Below are positions 31,819 to 41,069 of a DNA stretch of 56,148 nt, one piece after another. The translations under genes were made by a program, and so were the position numbers. The notes under the pieces were generated by a model that did no database searches, was not told where the DNA came from, and worked only from the letters and a program-made list of their open reading frames with translations. The first letter of the stretch is position 1, and the number at the start of each line of letters is the position of its first letter. Source of the stretch: a virus; the IMG/VR virus record IMGVR_UViG_3300033142_000289, positions 1 through 56,148 of that record; one strand, written 5' to 3'.

Positions 31819-32994
31819 TTAAGGACAAACCGGACAGTGAACAGTGTCATCACAAGCGTAAGCAACACCGGATTGAATTACTGAATCAAAGGTAGCACTA
31901 TTTATTAAAGCCACTACTGTCGCACATTTCTCTGCTCCTGTACCTTGAGCACCTTCTTTAAACTGAACTACATCACCTAAACCAAATCCTCCGTAAGTAG
32001 AATTTGATGCCATATATAAATCTCCGTCACAACATTCTTGTAGTCTATATCCATTAGGAACACAAGTTCCTGTGTTTATTACAACACCATCTTGAATTTG
32101 AATCCAAGGATGTGGTTCGCCAACTAAATTTATAAACCCATCTGAAGCAGGTGTAACACCATCAATATCAATAAATATCATATCGTACAATGCGGGGTTT
32201 GCTGCAGTTCCGTTTACCGGAACGTGGTAATAAGTTTGGGAAGGATTTATATTACATTGTACATCACCAAGTGTTACGCTTCCCTGAAAAGAATCTAGCT
32301 TAGTTGGACAATCAACAGACAACGACCAAGCAGTTGAGCCACAAGGACCATATACTTGTATTTGCATAATACTTGGGGATGCTTGTGGTTTTGGTATAAC
32401 CATCTTACAGTTACCGGGAGAATTACCTGTTAGTTGTGCACCTGTAGGAGTAATAGTAATTGTTTGTGTATTTCCTGTAGGAGTAAATTGACCATTTAGA
32501 TATTCTGATTCATTTAAAGAGTAAGTACCCAATATACTACCCGGACTACCTCCATTACAGTTACCTTGATTACCTGTATTTCCAATAAATGTTGGAACAG
32601 TTACATCAGGAACCCCCGCATTATTTGCTTGTAAAACACCTTCGGTAGGTGAAACCAATTTATTGTAGCTTGAACTATCATAAGTTACTATAATACCATC
32701 AGGTATACTAGCAGGATTAAATGTAATTATTGCCGCTCCTGTATCAGTACTTGTTCCTCCTAGGTCGATATCTAAAATAAAGGCACCCTGATTCTGATTT
32801 GCAGATATAGTACCATCACAAGGTTGAGCACAAGTACCACAAGTTTGACCGGGTAGTAAAACACACCCTGACAATTCTCTACTAATAACACCATCTGAAT
32901 AAAAACCATCTGCTGCACAAATAGTCAAACCCGCATCCTGAAATATAGATGTTGAATTTGTTAGTGTTGTTCCGTCTAAATAGTATGTAGCCAT
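31819..32994 (-). CDS. Cys-rich tail protein candidate, 391 residues
   Basis: The protein is beta-rich with many Thr, Gly and Asn residues and more than twenty Cys residues. Its C-terminus (CCDGDLYMASNSTYGGFGLG, then DVVQFKE, KCATVV, ACDDTVHCPVC) parallels the C-terminus of the neighbouring 1612-residue protein, so they share a domain. Frequent cysteines suggest disulfides in the extracellular virion. No function beyond a virion surface or tail role can be given. Confidence 0.65.
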   Translation of the reverse strand: MATYYLDGTTLTNSTSIFQDAGLTICAADGFYSDGVISRELSGCVLLPGQTCGTCAQPCDGTISANQNQGAFILDIDLGGTSTDTGAAIITFNPASIPDGIIVTYDSSSYNKLVSPTEGVLQANNAGVPDVTVPTFIGNTGNQGNCNGGSPGSILGTYSLNESEYLNGQFTPTGNTQTITITPTGAQLTGNSPGNCKMVIPKPQASPSIMQIQVYGPCGSTAWSLSVDCPTKLDSFQGSVTLGDVQCNINPSQTYYHVPVNGTAANPALYDMIFIDIDGVTPASDGFINLVGEPHPWIQIQDGVVINTGTCVPNGYRLQECCDGDLYMASNSTYGGFGLGDVVQFKEGAQGTGAEKCATVVALINSATFDSVIQSGVAYACDDTVHCPVCP

Positions 32995-33010
32995 AATTTA
33001 ATTTTATATT

Positions 33011-36000
33011 TTAACAAGACCCATTAGTTCCTATTGAATTTAATCCCGGGTCTACGGTGCCTGTTTGAGCACATATTGTTTCTTGGTCATATCCACCTAC
33101 ACCTCCTATTGCTCCACCTGCTGCAGTTCCATCACACGCAGTGTATGAAAAACTTTGTGCTTGGGGTGAAGAGGTTGATAATGTATAAGATGTACAACCC
33201 GCACCACTTGGGTCAGGTATATTACAATGTAATGTGTCACCACAAACATAAGATACACCTGTACCATATAAAGTTCCGGTAGGGGTTAATACTGAAGGTG
33301 CTAATATTTCACCACACTTAATTGTTCCACCCGTAGTAGTTTGGTATTGAACCACATCATTTACACTATAAAGATTGTTAGGGTCTTCTATAATTACAAG
33401 GTCACCTGTGACACAATCTGATAATCCCCAAACTGTAGACCCCGGTCCTGAACCCTCACAACTACAACAAGCTTCTGTTGGACTTGTACCATAACACAAG
33501 TCTAATGCGGTGCTTGTTCTGAAGTCCCAAATTAAGTATAAATATTGTCCCGTATTAGGCATTGTAAAGTCTGCATAATATGCAGTATTACCGTTAGCCG
33601 GTGGGTTTATTGGTGTAGCTTGACTTGAAGCGGATAACAAAGCAATTATATCTGCTGAATTATTATTATACACAGTGTCAGTTCTTAGGTATTTAAAATC
33701 ATCCTGATTAGGATTAAACACATAATCATCTGAGCCAATACTATTAGAAAACATAGAAACAATAGAACCATCTGTTGGTATAACACCACCGCCTTGAGGA
33801 CCTGTTATATCTTGAAATAAAGATACAATTGGATATGTACCGTTTACCATTGTAACCTCTTCAGATTGAAGCGGAGAAATAAATACACCATCAACCCAAC
33901 GATATTCATCGTGAATACTTAAACCTGTGTCTGCTGAACTATTTAAATGTACTAATCTAATTGTAATTATATCTGCTTGAGGACACTTTACCGTCAATGT
34001 AATAATAGCGTAGCCTGTTGTCTGTAGTGTTATATTCGCCTCTTGATTTAATATTAAATTCTTATTAAAACTTAAGGTGCCACCTGTAGTTACATTTCCT
34101 GTAGTTACATTCTGTAGACCGTACTCAGCATCTATTTTAAAAGTGCCGGTTAAATTGTTTACACTGTAATCAATATCTACTTGCCCTATGGTTTCACCAA
34201 CATCAACACAATACTCAAAGACCTCTTTTTGATTTTGTAGAATAATCTGTTGTGTAATACCACACTCAGTACACTCAATCTCCTGAGGAATAGGTGTGCA
34301 GTTTGCAGCTAATACATACTCATTCATATAAGTATCATAGCCACCAAGCTTTTGGGTAAACAAACTATCATTAAACAAATCTCTAAACCAAGGTCTCATA
34401 CCATCTGCTGATATAACTTTTAACCTTTCGTTTTGTGCAGAAGAACCTGTGAGTTGTATAACCACCCCACGCTTTCCGTCAGTAAAATATTTATCAGGTC
34501 CCCAAATAGCAAAGCTTTCAGGGTTATGACTTATACCAAAATCTTCTATTCTAGCTATCTGAGTTCCCAATACTTCAGGTACAGATGTCAGTGCATTACC
34601 TCCACCTGCATCAGATAGTAAATTTTTACCTGACAACACATAAGAAATTTTATCCTCCTGTAATGTAAGTATGTCTGTTTCTCTTGCAAATAATTTTTGA
34701 ACAGGTCCAAACGATTGCTCTAAAGCTTTAAAGTTTAAAAGACCTGCATTAAATTCGTTAAGCTTATTTATGTTTGATTCAGCATTATAGACACCACTAT
34801 ATGTAATGTCTGCGAACCTGTGTTCTTCTTTATAATCTTGAGCCGTTGTTGTAAATGCTCTGTTGCCTAAGACTAATTCTTTACCAATAATTGAGTCTTG
34901 AATTTTCCAACTTTCCACTCCATTACCAAAAGAATAACAATTAAAAAATGCAGTTTTAATTAAGGCAGGTGTATTGGTTGCAATATCTTGGTCCTGCACA
35001 TTACCTAAGTGTTCTCCTGTTGAGGTATTAATAGGGTAAGATTTTGAAGACTCATACCATAAATCCGGTGATGCATCTTGGGGTAGTGTTTCAAAAACAG
35101 TTAATCCACTTGCACGAATAACTTCAATATCAACTCTTGCTCTAGAATTTTTGTTGCTTCCACCATACCCTTTCATTGCTTTAAAAACAAAATATGTTCT
35201 TCCTCCGGATTGATAAAAGTTAGTGTAAACATTACCAACACTACAAGGTCTATTACTTGCAGATTGATAGTTGTTACTATAATTAGGTCCATCGACACCC
35301 GTCCCCTCATCGGTTGCAAGTCCACTTAATGCACCGGCAATATTGTCTCCTTCAAACCAAGATTTAAAGTTACTATACTCCTGAGAAGCAGTAAAGATGG
35401 TGTCTACTTGCCATATTTTTTTAGGGACATTCCCAAATAACTTATCTTCATTACCCCTTCTATATCCTCTCAGCTTCATACTAACTTTAGTACCTGCCGG
35501 TAAACTATAGTCTATATATTGACCGGGGTTACTTGGGTCCTCTGTGTCTACAGGGTAGTTAACAGACCTACAACCACTTCCGTTATTATTTTTTTCACCA
35601 TAAGCAACAACCGGCAAGTCCCCTACTTCGGTAGAAAAGTTGTTTGCTCTTAATTTCATATATGTCCCTGCCGGAACAGGAATATCCTCACCATTTATAT
35701 CAACGGGTTTAGGGTCCAAAAAGTCTTTTGTTTTAGCATCTTTTTCAAGAACCGTTGTATATGTACAATTATCTCTTGGACCTTGTGTATCTTTCTTTAC
35801 AATTAACTCATCGCCAAGTTCTATTTTTTGTGAGTTCTGACCTTCTAATAAAAAGTAATCCGCTCCACTAGCAGGGTCTCTAAAAAAGAATTGTGAATAT
35901 ATTGTATTATAAATTTCCTTATCAGGTTTTATTACAAACTTATACCTAGTTGCCCAAGATGGTGCTAGTTGTGATGTTGGTATATTTACATTAATTGTAT

Positions 36001-37849
36001 TTTTAAATTCAGATGCAGAACAGGGAACGTGCACGTTGTTATTTAAACTAACTTGTGCAGATGTCGCTCTATTGAACTCATCCATATAAACTATACCAAT
36101 CTCATACCCTCTATTACTATGTAAACTTGATGGGTCTCCTAACTCTTGATAGACTGCATCTACTAAGTTTATTTTATAGTATTCCCATACAGTTTGTGTA
36201 ATTGCTGCTCCTGTAGGGTCATCCACAAAAGACATAGCTAACAACTGTAATTTTATGCTAGTTGACCCCGGAGTTGTAATAATTTCTATAGGTTGACCTG
36301 TGGTACTTATTCCACTTTCATATTTAAATAATCCTGACAACTCATTTGAAATTGTACAATTAAATAAATCTGTTAATGTTAATCCACTACAAGCATTATC
36401 TACTGTTTGTATATTAGTTATAACACCTACCTTTTCTGCAAAGTCTACAGAACTAGCTAAGTCATAAACTGAAGAAAAATTTTGAGGTAATATATAAGTA
36501 AACTCTATACTTTGTTCTTGAGTTTCATCAGCAGGGAATGGTGCTTGTCCTGTCCAACTACTGTGTTCAAACCTTATTAATATATTTAATGTAGCACCTT
36601 GTATTAAGTCTAATCCATCTAAATCTACTTCAACAACACTATTCTGTATTGCTTGAGCACCATTAACACTATAGTTTCCTTGAACGGTTAAACCTTCTAA
36701 GTCAGTTCTACCTATTGATTCCTGAGATGTACTTACAGTATATTCAAACTTAGTTGGTACAGAATCTCTTTGTAAATCATATTGCTCATAATAATTCCCA
36801 TACATTAGCCTGTTACCCATCATTGTTTGAGCCTGTGCTAAATGCGGTACGTTATCATATAACCTTAAAATTTCTGAAGTAGGCAGAATTGTAAATATTT
36901 TACTGTTATTAAAATTAAAGTTGTATTCCGTATCATCTGCTAACCCTACCTGTTCTTTGTTTAGTGATTCAATAACTTTAATTACAGAACTATTCATATC
37001 CTTAAAAAGAATATCAACTTCTTTTACTAACGGACCACCTGAATTATATCTTATAGTAGCAGCGTTAGTGGTATTTAACATACCCGAATTTAATGCAGTA
37101 CTAATATCGTATCTAAATGCATTAGGTAAAAAACTTGGCTCTGAAAATTGTGACGTAGCGGAATACTCTCCGTCAGCATACTTATATCTATATGCAAAGC
37201 TTATAAACCTATCTTCCAAAAAATTATCTTGGCTTGACGTAGCAACAGGTGTAACTAATGGAGATGTAACAGGTGGTTTTTTAATAACCAACAATTCTTC
37301 TGCACTAAACCCATCAATTTGCCCAACAGGATTAGCATAGTTTTTATTTACATTTATCTGTCTTGGTGCGTTATAATTATCGGTCCAATACAATAAGTTC
37401 TCAATCTTATTTACTCCTGTGATTAAGTAATCTGAGTTAAAGTTTAATGTGGTTTTAGTCTGTGTGACATCTAGTGGGTCACCAATACTAATAACGTGAT
37501 ATCTTAAGAGTTGTGTTTCTGTATTAAAGGAAACAATTAAATCAACTATACTTGTTAATGTTCCCGGTCCTTCAAAGTTGGGGTCGTGAACAAACCAATA
37601 CATTGTTTCAAATGCACCATCTTCAAATGCACCTATACATTTAGCTGCACCGCTTAAATTAGCGTTTAAATATCTTAAGCTAGTTAGTTGGTTATTACCC
37701 TTGGAATTTTCTATAACACCTATCTCAGAGCCTTCAGTAGAACCCATACGAATGTTTAGTGCATCAACGTACTGCCCGTCAGGGACAAGACGTTCATCCA
37801 CCATCTTATTCATTTTTCCTTGAGTAAAATTTCTTGTCGTATTCGCCAT
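33011..37849 (-). CDS. Large tail protein, nozzle-like candidate (1612 residues)
   Basis: The N-terminus (MANTTRNFTQGKMNKMVDER, then DALNIRMGSTEGSEIGVIEN) is a start I know from large tail (stabilisation or nozzle-like) proteins of marine Bacteroidota phages, which take the place of the T7 gp12 nozzle. The body is beta-rich. The C-terminal 120 residues contain many Cys and end GTNGSC; they share a domain with the 391-residue protein (VNDVVQYQTTTGGTIKCGEI, GVSYVCGDTLHC). It lies directly downstream of the ring-type proteins, matching the order of a podovirus tail. Confidence 0.65.
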   Translation of the reverse strand: MANTTRNFTQGKMNKMVDERLVPDGQYVDALNIRMGSTEGSEIGVIENSKGNNQLTSLRYLNANLSGAAKCIGAFEDGAFETMYWFVHDPNFEGPGTLTSIVDLIVSFNTETQLLRYHVISIGDPLDVTQTKTTLNFNSDYLITGVNKIENLLYWTDNYNAPRQINVNKNYANPVGQIDGFSAEELLVIKKPPVTSPLVTPVATSSQDNFLEDRFISFAYRYKYADGEYSATSQFSEPSFLPNAFRYDISTALNSGMLNTTNAATIRYNSGGPLVKEVDILFKDMNSSVIKVIESLNKEQVGLADDTEYNFNFNNSKIFTILPTSEILRLYDNVPHLAQAQTMMGNRLMYGNYYEQYDLQRDSVPTKFEYTVSTSQESIGRTDLEGLTVQGNYSVNGAQAIQNSVVEVDLDGLDLIQGATLNILIRFEHSSWTGQAPFPADETQEQSIEFTYILPQNFSSVYDLASSVDFAEKVGVITNIQTVDNACSGLTLTDLFNCTISNELSGLFKYESGISTTGQPIEIITTPGSTSIKLQLLAMSFVDDPTGAAITQTVWEYYKINLVDAVYQELGDPSSLHSNRGYEIGIVYMDEFNRATSAQVSLNNNVHVPCSASEFKNTINVNIPTSQLAPSWATRYKFVIKPDKEIYNTIYSQFFFRDPASGADYFLLEGQNSQKIELGDELIVKKDTQGPRDNCTYTTVLEKDAKTKDFLDPKPVDINGEDIPVPAGTYMKLRANNFSTEVGDLPVVAYGEKNNNGSGCRSVNYPVDTEDPSNPGQYIDYSLPAGTKVSMKLRGYRRGNEDKLFGNVPKKIWQVDTIFTASQEYSNFKSWFEGDNIAGALSGLATDEGTGVDGPNYSNNYQSASNRPCSVGNVYTNFYQSGGRTYFVFKAMKGYGGSNKNSRARVDIEVIRASGLTVFETLPQDASPDLWYESSKSYPINTSTGEHLGNVQDQDIATNTPALIKTAFFNCYSFGNGVESWKIQDSIIGKELVLGNRAFTTTAQDYKEEHRFADITYSGVYNAESNINKLNEFNAGLLNFKALEQSFGPVQKLFARETDILTLQEDKISYVLSGKNLLSDAGGGNALTSVPEVLGTQIARIEDFGISHNPESFAIWGPDKYFTDGKRGVVIQLTGSSAQNERLKVISADGMRPWFRDLFNDSLFTQKLGGYDTYMNEYVLAANCTPIPQEIECTECGITQQIILQNQKEVFEYCVDVGETIGQVDIDYSVNNLTGTFKIDAEYGLQNVTTGNVTTGGTLSFNKNLILNQEANITLQTTGYAIITLTVKCPQADIITIRLVHLNSSADTGLSIHDEYRWVDGVFISPLQSEEVTMVNGTYPIVSLFQDITGPQGGGVIPTDGSIVSMFSNSIGSDDYVFNPNQDDFKYLRTDTVYNNNSADIIALLSASSQATPINPPANGNTAYYADFTMPNTGQYLYLIWDFRTSTALDLCYGTSPTEACCSCEGSGPGSTVWGLSDCVTGDLVIIEDPNNLYSVNDVVQYQTTTGGTIKCGEILAPSVLTPTGTLYGTGVSYVCGDTLHCNIPDPSGAGCTSYTLSTSSPQAQSFSYTACDGTAAGGAIGGVGGYDQETICAQTGTVDPGLNSIGTNGSC

Positions 37850-37850
37850 A

Positions 37851-38774
37851 TTACTTTATCCACTTATCTCTACCCCTTAGATTTTGCAATAGTCTTCCGG
37901 GATGTATATTACTTATTCTGATTTTTGCGTTTCTAAGCAATGCTGATTTACGCTTTCTCAGTCTAGCTACAATGTATTCTTGTACCCCCACCTTGGAGCC
38001 TAGTATTGCAAATTCAATTGCTGCATAGATGAAATCTTCAAACAGTTTGTTTACAGTAACTAAACTATCATTACCGTTTTCCATACCGTCTGACACATAC
38101 TCTAAAACACAAAGTTCATTTGCCATACCTGAACTAAAATTAATAACACCACCTTTAGGATTAATCTTAAAAGTAGGATTAGCGTTGGCAGTCTCTGTAT
38201 TTAACCCGTAGTGAGCACCAATACCATATTCAAAAAACCATTGCCCGTCACAACAATAACCTTCCTTTCCATTATATGGAGAGTTTTGATTTAAATAGAT
38301 AGACCTTTTACCACCTTTTATTCTCTGATAATCTATAGTAGAGTCTTGAGGACTTAGTGCGTTACCGTCTATGTCAAATAGTATACGGCAATCACTATCT
38401 TGTAAGTATGCGTTTGCCCAATTAGTTTGAATGTTTTCACTTAATGGATAAAGTATACCATCTTTATACATAGATATTCTAACCCAATTTACATAGTCAG
38501 ATGGTAACACATATCTCAATGTGTCACAAACACTAAGTTCTAGTATTTTAATTTCTTTAAAGGCATCGTAGTTTAATTCTTGTATTGCTCTCTTTGCGTG
38601 AAATAATACCTTATATCTTTCTTCGTTATTTACAAGGCTATGATTCCCTGTATACATTAACATAAAATTATTAACTATATCTTCTAAAGAAACATATTGA
38701 TATGAACCCCAATTAGAGTCTTCAGGAGAAATCCCTCCGTTTTCGTAGTACTGATATTGTGATATATATGCCAT
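37851..38774 (-). CDS. Ring/tail-tube protein candidate, 307 residues
   Basis: The sequence KRAIQELNYDAFKEIKILEL, then RYVLPSDYVNWVRISMYKDG, is a pattern I connect with the ring (tail-tube-A-like) proteins of crAss-like and other podoviruses. A region near residues 155-190 holds several aromatic residues and Cys. The C-terminal basic tail is likely helical. Its stop is one base from the next start (stop 37851, start 37849). Confidence 0.55.
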   Translation of the reverse strand: MAYISQYQYYENGGISPEDSNWGSYQYVSLEDIVNNFMLMYTGNHSLVNNEERYKVLFHAKRAIQELNYDAFKEIKILELSVCDTLRYVLPSDYVNWVRISMYKDGILYPLSENIQTNWANAYLQDSDCRILFDIDGNALSPQDSTIDYQRIKGGKRSIYLNQNSPYNGKEGYCCDGQWFFEYGIGAHYGLNTETANANPTFKINPKGGVINFSSGMANELCVLEYVSDGMENGNDSLVTVNKLFEDFIYAAIEFAILGSKVGVQEYIVARLRKRKSALLRNAKIRISNIHPGRLLQNLRGRDKWIK

Positions 38775-38776
38775 AA

Positions 38777-39745
38777 TTATTTTTCTTGTTGTTCACTTTG
38801 TGCTTCTTCGCTTCCCGCAAACTGTACGGCTGCTATCTCTCTAATACTCATTCCTGCATATTGAAGTATTTTCATAACTAAGTTTACTTCATCATCATTC
38901 GGTAGTTCAAAGTCTTGATAATCAACTGCAGTTTCATCAAACGCAGGTTCTCCATTAGTTAAACTAACGTATGTCCAATTTGGTGGATACGGAAATCTAA
39001 TATATTGAGAAACCAACTGTCCCACACCGTCAACAGTGTTTGGGTGTATTTGTACCGTCAAACCGTTTTGTATGTACACAGGGTATGTAAGGTTAGGTCT
39101 AGTTAGCAAAGAGTTATTAAGCATTGTTATTTTACTATGCGTAACTTTCTCTGCCTCCTTAACATCGTTAACAGAATATATGTTATATGTTTTTCCTATT
39201 GCATTCCAAACAATTGCGTTAGGTGTAGTTGATACAATTAAATCTGTAGAACTAACTACATTAACTATTGTGGTATTATATGTAATACCGTTTGTTACGG
39301 TAGAAACTATATCTCCAACTTGAACCCCTGCAGAAATAAAATCAGCAGTTGTGTCTTGAACCAACACACCACCACCGTTTGTAGCGGTTGTTGTTCCTTC
39401 AGCTAACTCATTATTGTATACAAGATTTTTATTTATTAAATAATAATCATTACTTGTAGTAATTAATGAGGGTAAAAAATAGTTATTACCACCTGAATTT
39501 AATAATGGAAGTGTAACAGAAAAAGTATCAATAACTTCTTCTAAACCTTTTGTAATATCCGCATATCCCGTTCCCGACTGTCTTGCATTTTCTTTTTGCA
39601 ATTGGTAGTTGTATGAATAAAAATATGTTTCAAATATATCTAACTGTGCCTGTCTAGCATATAAGTTAAAATCTGACGGAGATATGTATCCGTAATTATT
39701 TTTATTCAGGATGGACATTACTGTTTGCCTTACTGAATTTATCAT
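38777..39745 (-). CDS. Ring/tail-tube protein candidate, 322 residues
   Basis: From the ATG at 39745 the protein starts MINSVRQTVMSILNKNNYGY followed by ISPSDFNLYARQAQLDIFET, a start known to me from ring proteins of crAss-like phages. I chose 39745 because the promoter at 39762-39769 lies just upstream and the longer reading from 39793 would run through the promoter and terminator. The gene ends two bases before the next start. Confidence 0.6.
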   Translation of the reverse strand: MINSVRQTVMSILNKNNYGYISPSDFNLYARQAQLDIFETYFYSYNYQLQKENARQSGTGYADITKGLEEVIDTFSVTLPLLNSGGNNYFLPSLITTSNDYYLINKNLVYNNELAEGTTTATNGGGVLVQDTTADFISAGVQVGDIVSTVTNGITYNTTIVNVVSSTDLIVSTTPNAIVWNAIGKTYNIYSVNDVKEAEKVTHSKITMLNNSLLTRPNLTYPVYIQNGLTVQIHPNTVDGVGQLVSQYIRFPYPPNWTYVSLTNGEPAFDETAVDYQDFELPNDDEVNLVMKILQYAGMSIREIAAVQFAGSEEAQSEQQEK

Positions 39746-39761
39746 CTCTAATTCTTTTGTA

Positions 39762-39794
39762 CAAAGATAACTAAAAAAAAAAGACCCCTTCAAA
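39762..39794 (-). promoter_or_regulatory. Promoter of the ring/tail genes, fused to a terminator
   Basis: On the minus strand TATCTTTG (39769-39762) is preceded after 21 bases by TTTG (39794-39791). The -33 element lies in the loop and stem of the terminator that ends the upstream gene, and the T run of the terminator is the spacer of the promoter. Confidence 0.75.
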
Positions 39795-39806
39795 AATGAA
39801 GAGGTC
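39773..39806 (-). terminator. Intrinsic terminator after the 39842-40156 gene
   Basis: On the minus strand, GACCTCTTC (39806-39798) and GAAGGGGTC (39791-39783) pair, with a G-T wobble, around an ATTTTT loop, and the stem runs directly into ten T. This is a very strong intrinsic terminator. Confidence 0.9.
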
Positions 39807-39841
39807 CCTAAGTTAATCCCGTGGGTTAGTTTAAATTAAGC

Positions 39842-40156
39842 TTAAACCTGAACTTCTTTGCACGGTACGCATTCTAGTTTAATAGTTTCAACTCCAATAC
39901 CTAAGTAAGGTCCATCAAAAACTACCTCAGCAATTGGTTTCATCCAATTAGTAGTAGCAGCTATAAAGAGAGCGTCTTGAACTACTTTAAGAAAACCGTC
40001 TTCTAGGTTTTCACCCTTTACTACTAAGTAACTATTGTTAGCATTCTTTAAGTAAATGTGAGCAACCTCCGCACTGAGTACTTCAATAAAAAGGACACTG
40101 TCAGCAGCTACCTGTTGTTTACCTTGCTTGGTTTCGAATTCTAAATACTTTAACAT
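39842..40156 (-). CDS. Unknown late protein, 104 residues
   Basis: The protein has alternating strands (QQVAADSVLFIEVLSAEVAH, SYLVVKGENLEDGFLKVVQD) and ends with two cysteines (LECVPCKEVQV). No family is recognised. It lies between the 250-residue gene and the ring genes, and has its own promoter-like element and hairpin just upstream and a strong terminator downstream, so it is a separate transcription unit in the head block. A minor capsid or decoration protein is a possibility. Confidence 0.6.
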   Translation of the reverse strand: MLKYLEFETKQGKQQVAADSVLFIEVLSAEVAHIYLKNANNSYLVVKGENLEDGFLKVVQDALFIAATTNWMKPIAEVVFDGPYLGIGVETIKLECVPCKEVQV

Positions 40157-40177
40157 AATATATTATTTAAGATTAGT

Positions 40178-40223
40178 AAAAAAACCTACACCTACTTGGT
40201 GTAAGCACTATCCTGCAAATATA
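40178..40223 (-). promoter_or_regulatory. Promoter followed at once by a terminator-like hairpin
   Basis: On the minus strand TATATTTG (40223-40216) is an exact -7 element. About six bases after the expected start, TACACC (40203-40198) and GGTGTA (40192-40187) form a hairpin followed by GG and seven T (to 40178). The hairpin precedes the gene at 40156. It may end the upstream transcript and weaken the new one. Confidence 0.55.
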
Positions 40224-40233
40224 CAACATTTAT

Positions 40234-40986
40234 TTATAGAGATTCTAAGTGCTTTAAAACATCAATGCCTTCGTCAGATTGAAGGTATGATACAACTAAA
40301 TCCAATCCATCAGCACCAAATGGTACGTTTAGCATTTTGGTTTTGTTTGTAGGTGTATTAAACCACACTTCCTTTTTGCTTTTTCTATAAGCCAAATGTC
40401 CTTTATCAAAGAACGATTGTACTGTACCCATTATTTTTAATTCAGGGTCACTACAAATATCTAAAAAGTCTTGAGGATTGTTTTTAGCAAAAACCAAAAC
40501 ATCTCTTTTCATTTCAGAAGAAGTTAGTTTATCTACATTAGTATTAAATAAAACCCTACACACATTCTCTAGTTGTTCAAGAGATAATTTTTTTGCTTCT
40601 GTTAAAGCATCAGCCTCAACCATAAGTTGGTCTACAATATCTGCTGCATCTTTAGCTTTGTCAACCTCAACAAACTTTGTTCCGTTTAATGGGTGATAAT
40701 GTAAAAATTGTTGGAGTACTTGGTTTTCTTTTTTAACAAACAAAAATCCATCTTCAAATATTACAGGCTCTAATATTGCATTACCATCTTGCTCATCTAC
40801 AAATGGTGATTTTTGATTTCTTGCGTAACGAAGTTCTCTGTTAATTCCTTCGTTCTCATCAAAATGTAATAGTGGGAATCTTCTTGAATGTCTTGTTGGT
40901 AGCATAAAAGAAAGAGGTGCTACATCTCTTGTAAGTTTATATTGCTTATCTGCAAATACAACTTTTGTTGTTGTCTTTTTTTTCAT
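40234..40986 (-). CDS. Unknown late protein, 250 residues
   Basis: The protein is basic at its N-terminus (MKKKTTTKVVFADKQYKLTR) and mostly helical later (QLENVCRVLFNTNVDKLTSS). No family is recognised. It is placed directly after the major capsid gene and a stable hairpin, so it may be a head-associated protein, for example a head completion or capsid-binding protein; that is inference from position. Confidence 0.6.
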   Translation of the reverse strand: MKKKTTTKVVFADKQYKLTRDVAPLSFMLPTRHSRRFPLLHFDENEGINRELRYARNQKSPFVDEQDGNAILEPVIFEDGFLFVKKENQVLQQFLHYHPLNGTKFVEVDKAKDAADIVDQLMVEADALTEAKKLSLEQLENVCRVLFNTNVDKLTSSEMKRDVLVFAKNNPQDFLDICSDPELKIMGTVQSFFDKGHLAYRKSKKEVWFNTPTNKTKMLNVPFGADGLDLVVSYLQSDEGIDVLKHLESL

Positions 40987-41023
40987 TATAGTAAAATTAA
41001 ATTAAAGTTTATAAAAGTAATAA

Positions 41024-41050
41024 TTACCCCCGTCACAACAACGGGGGTAA
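41024..41050 (-). terminator. Stable hairpin after the capsid gene
   Basis: TTACCCCCGT and ACGGGGGTAA form a ten-base-pair, GC-rich stem around a seven-base loop. On the minus strand the following bases are TTATTACTTTTATAAAC, which is only moderately T-rich. It is either a weak terminator or a 3' stability hairpin for the capsid mRNA; partial read-through into the next gene is expected. Confidence 0.65.
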
Positions 41051-41069
41051 AAATTACATATTTTCATTC

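Noticed and set aside
41024-41050. Strong intrinsic terminator after the capsid gene
   Set aside because: The stem is stable but the tail is not a T run, so I kept it only as a weak terminator or stabilising hairpin.
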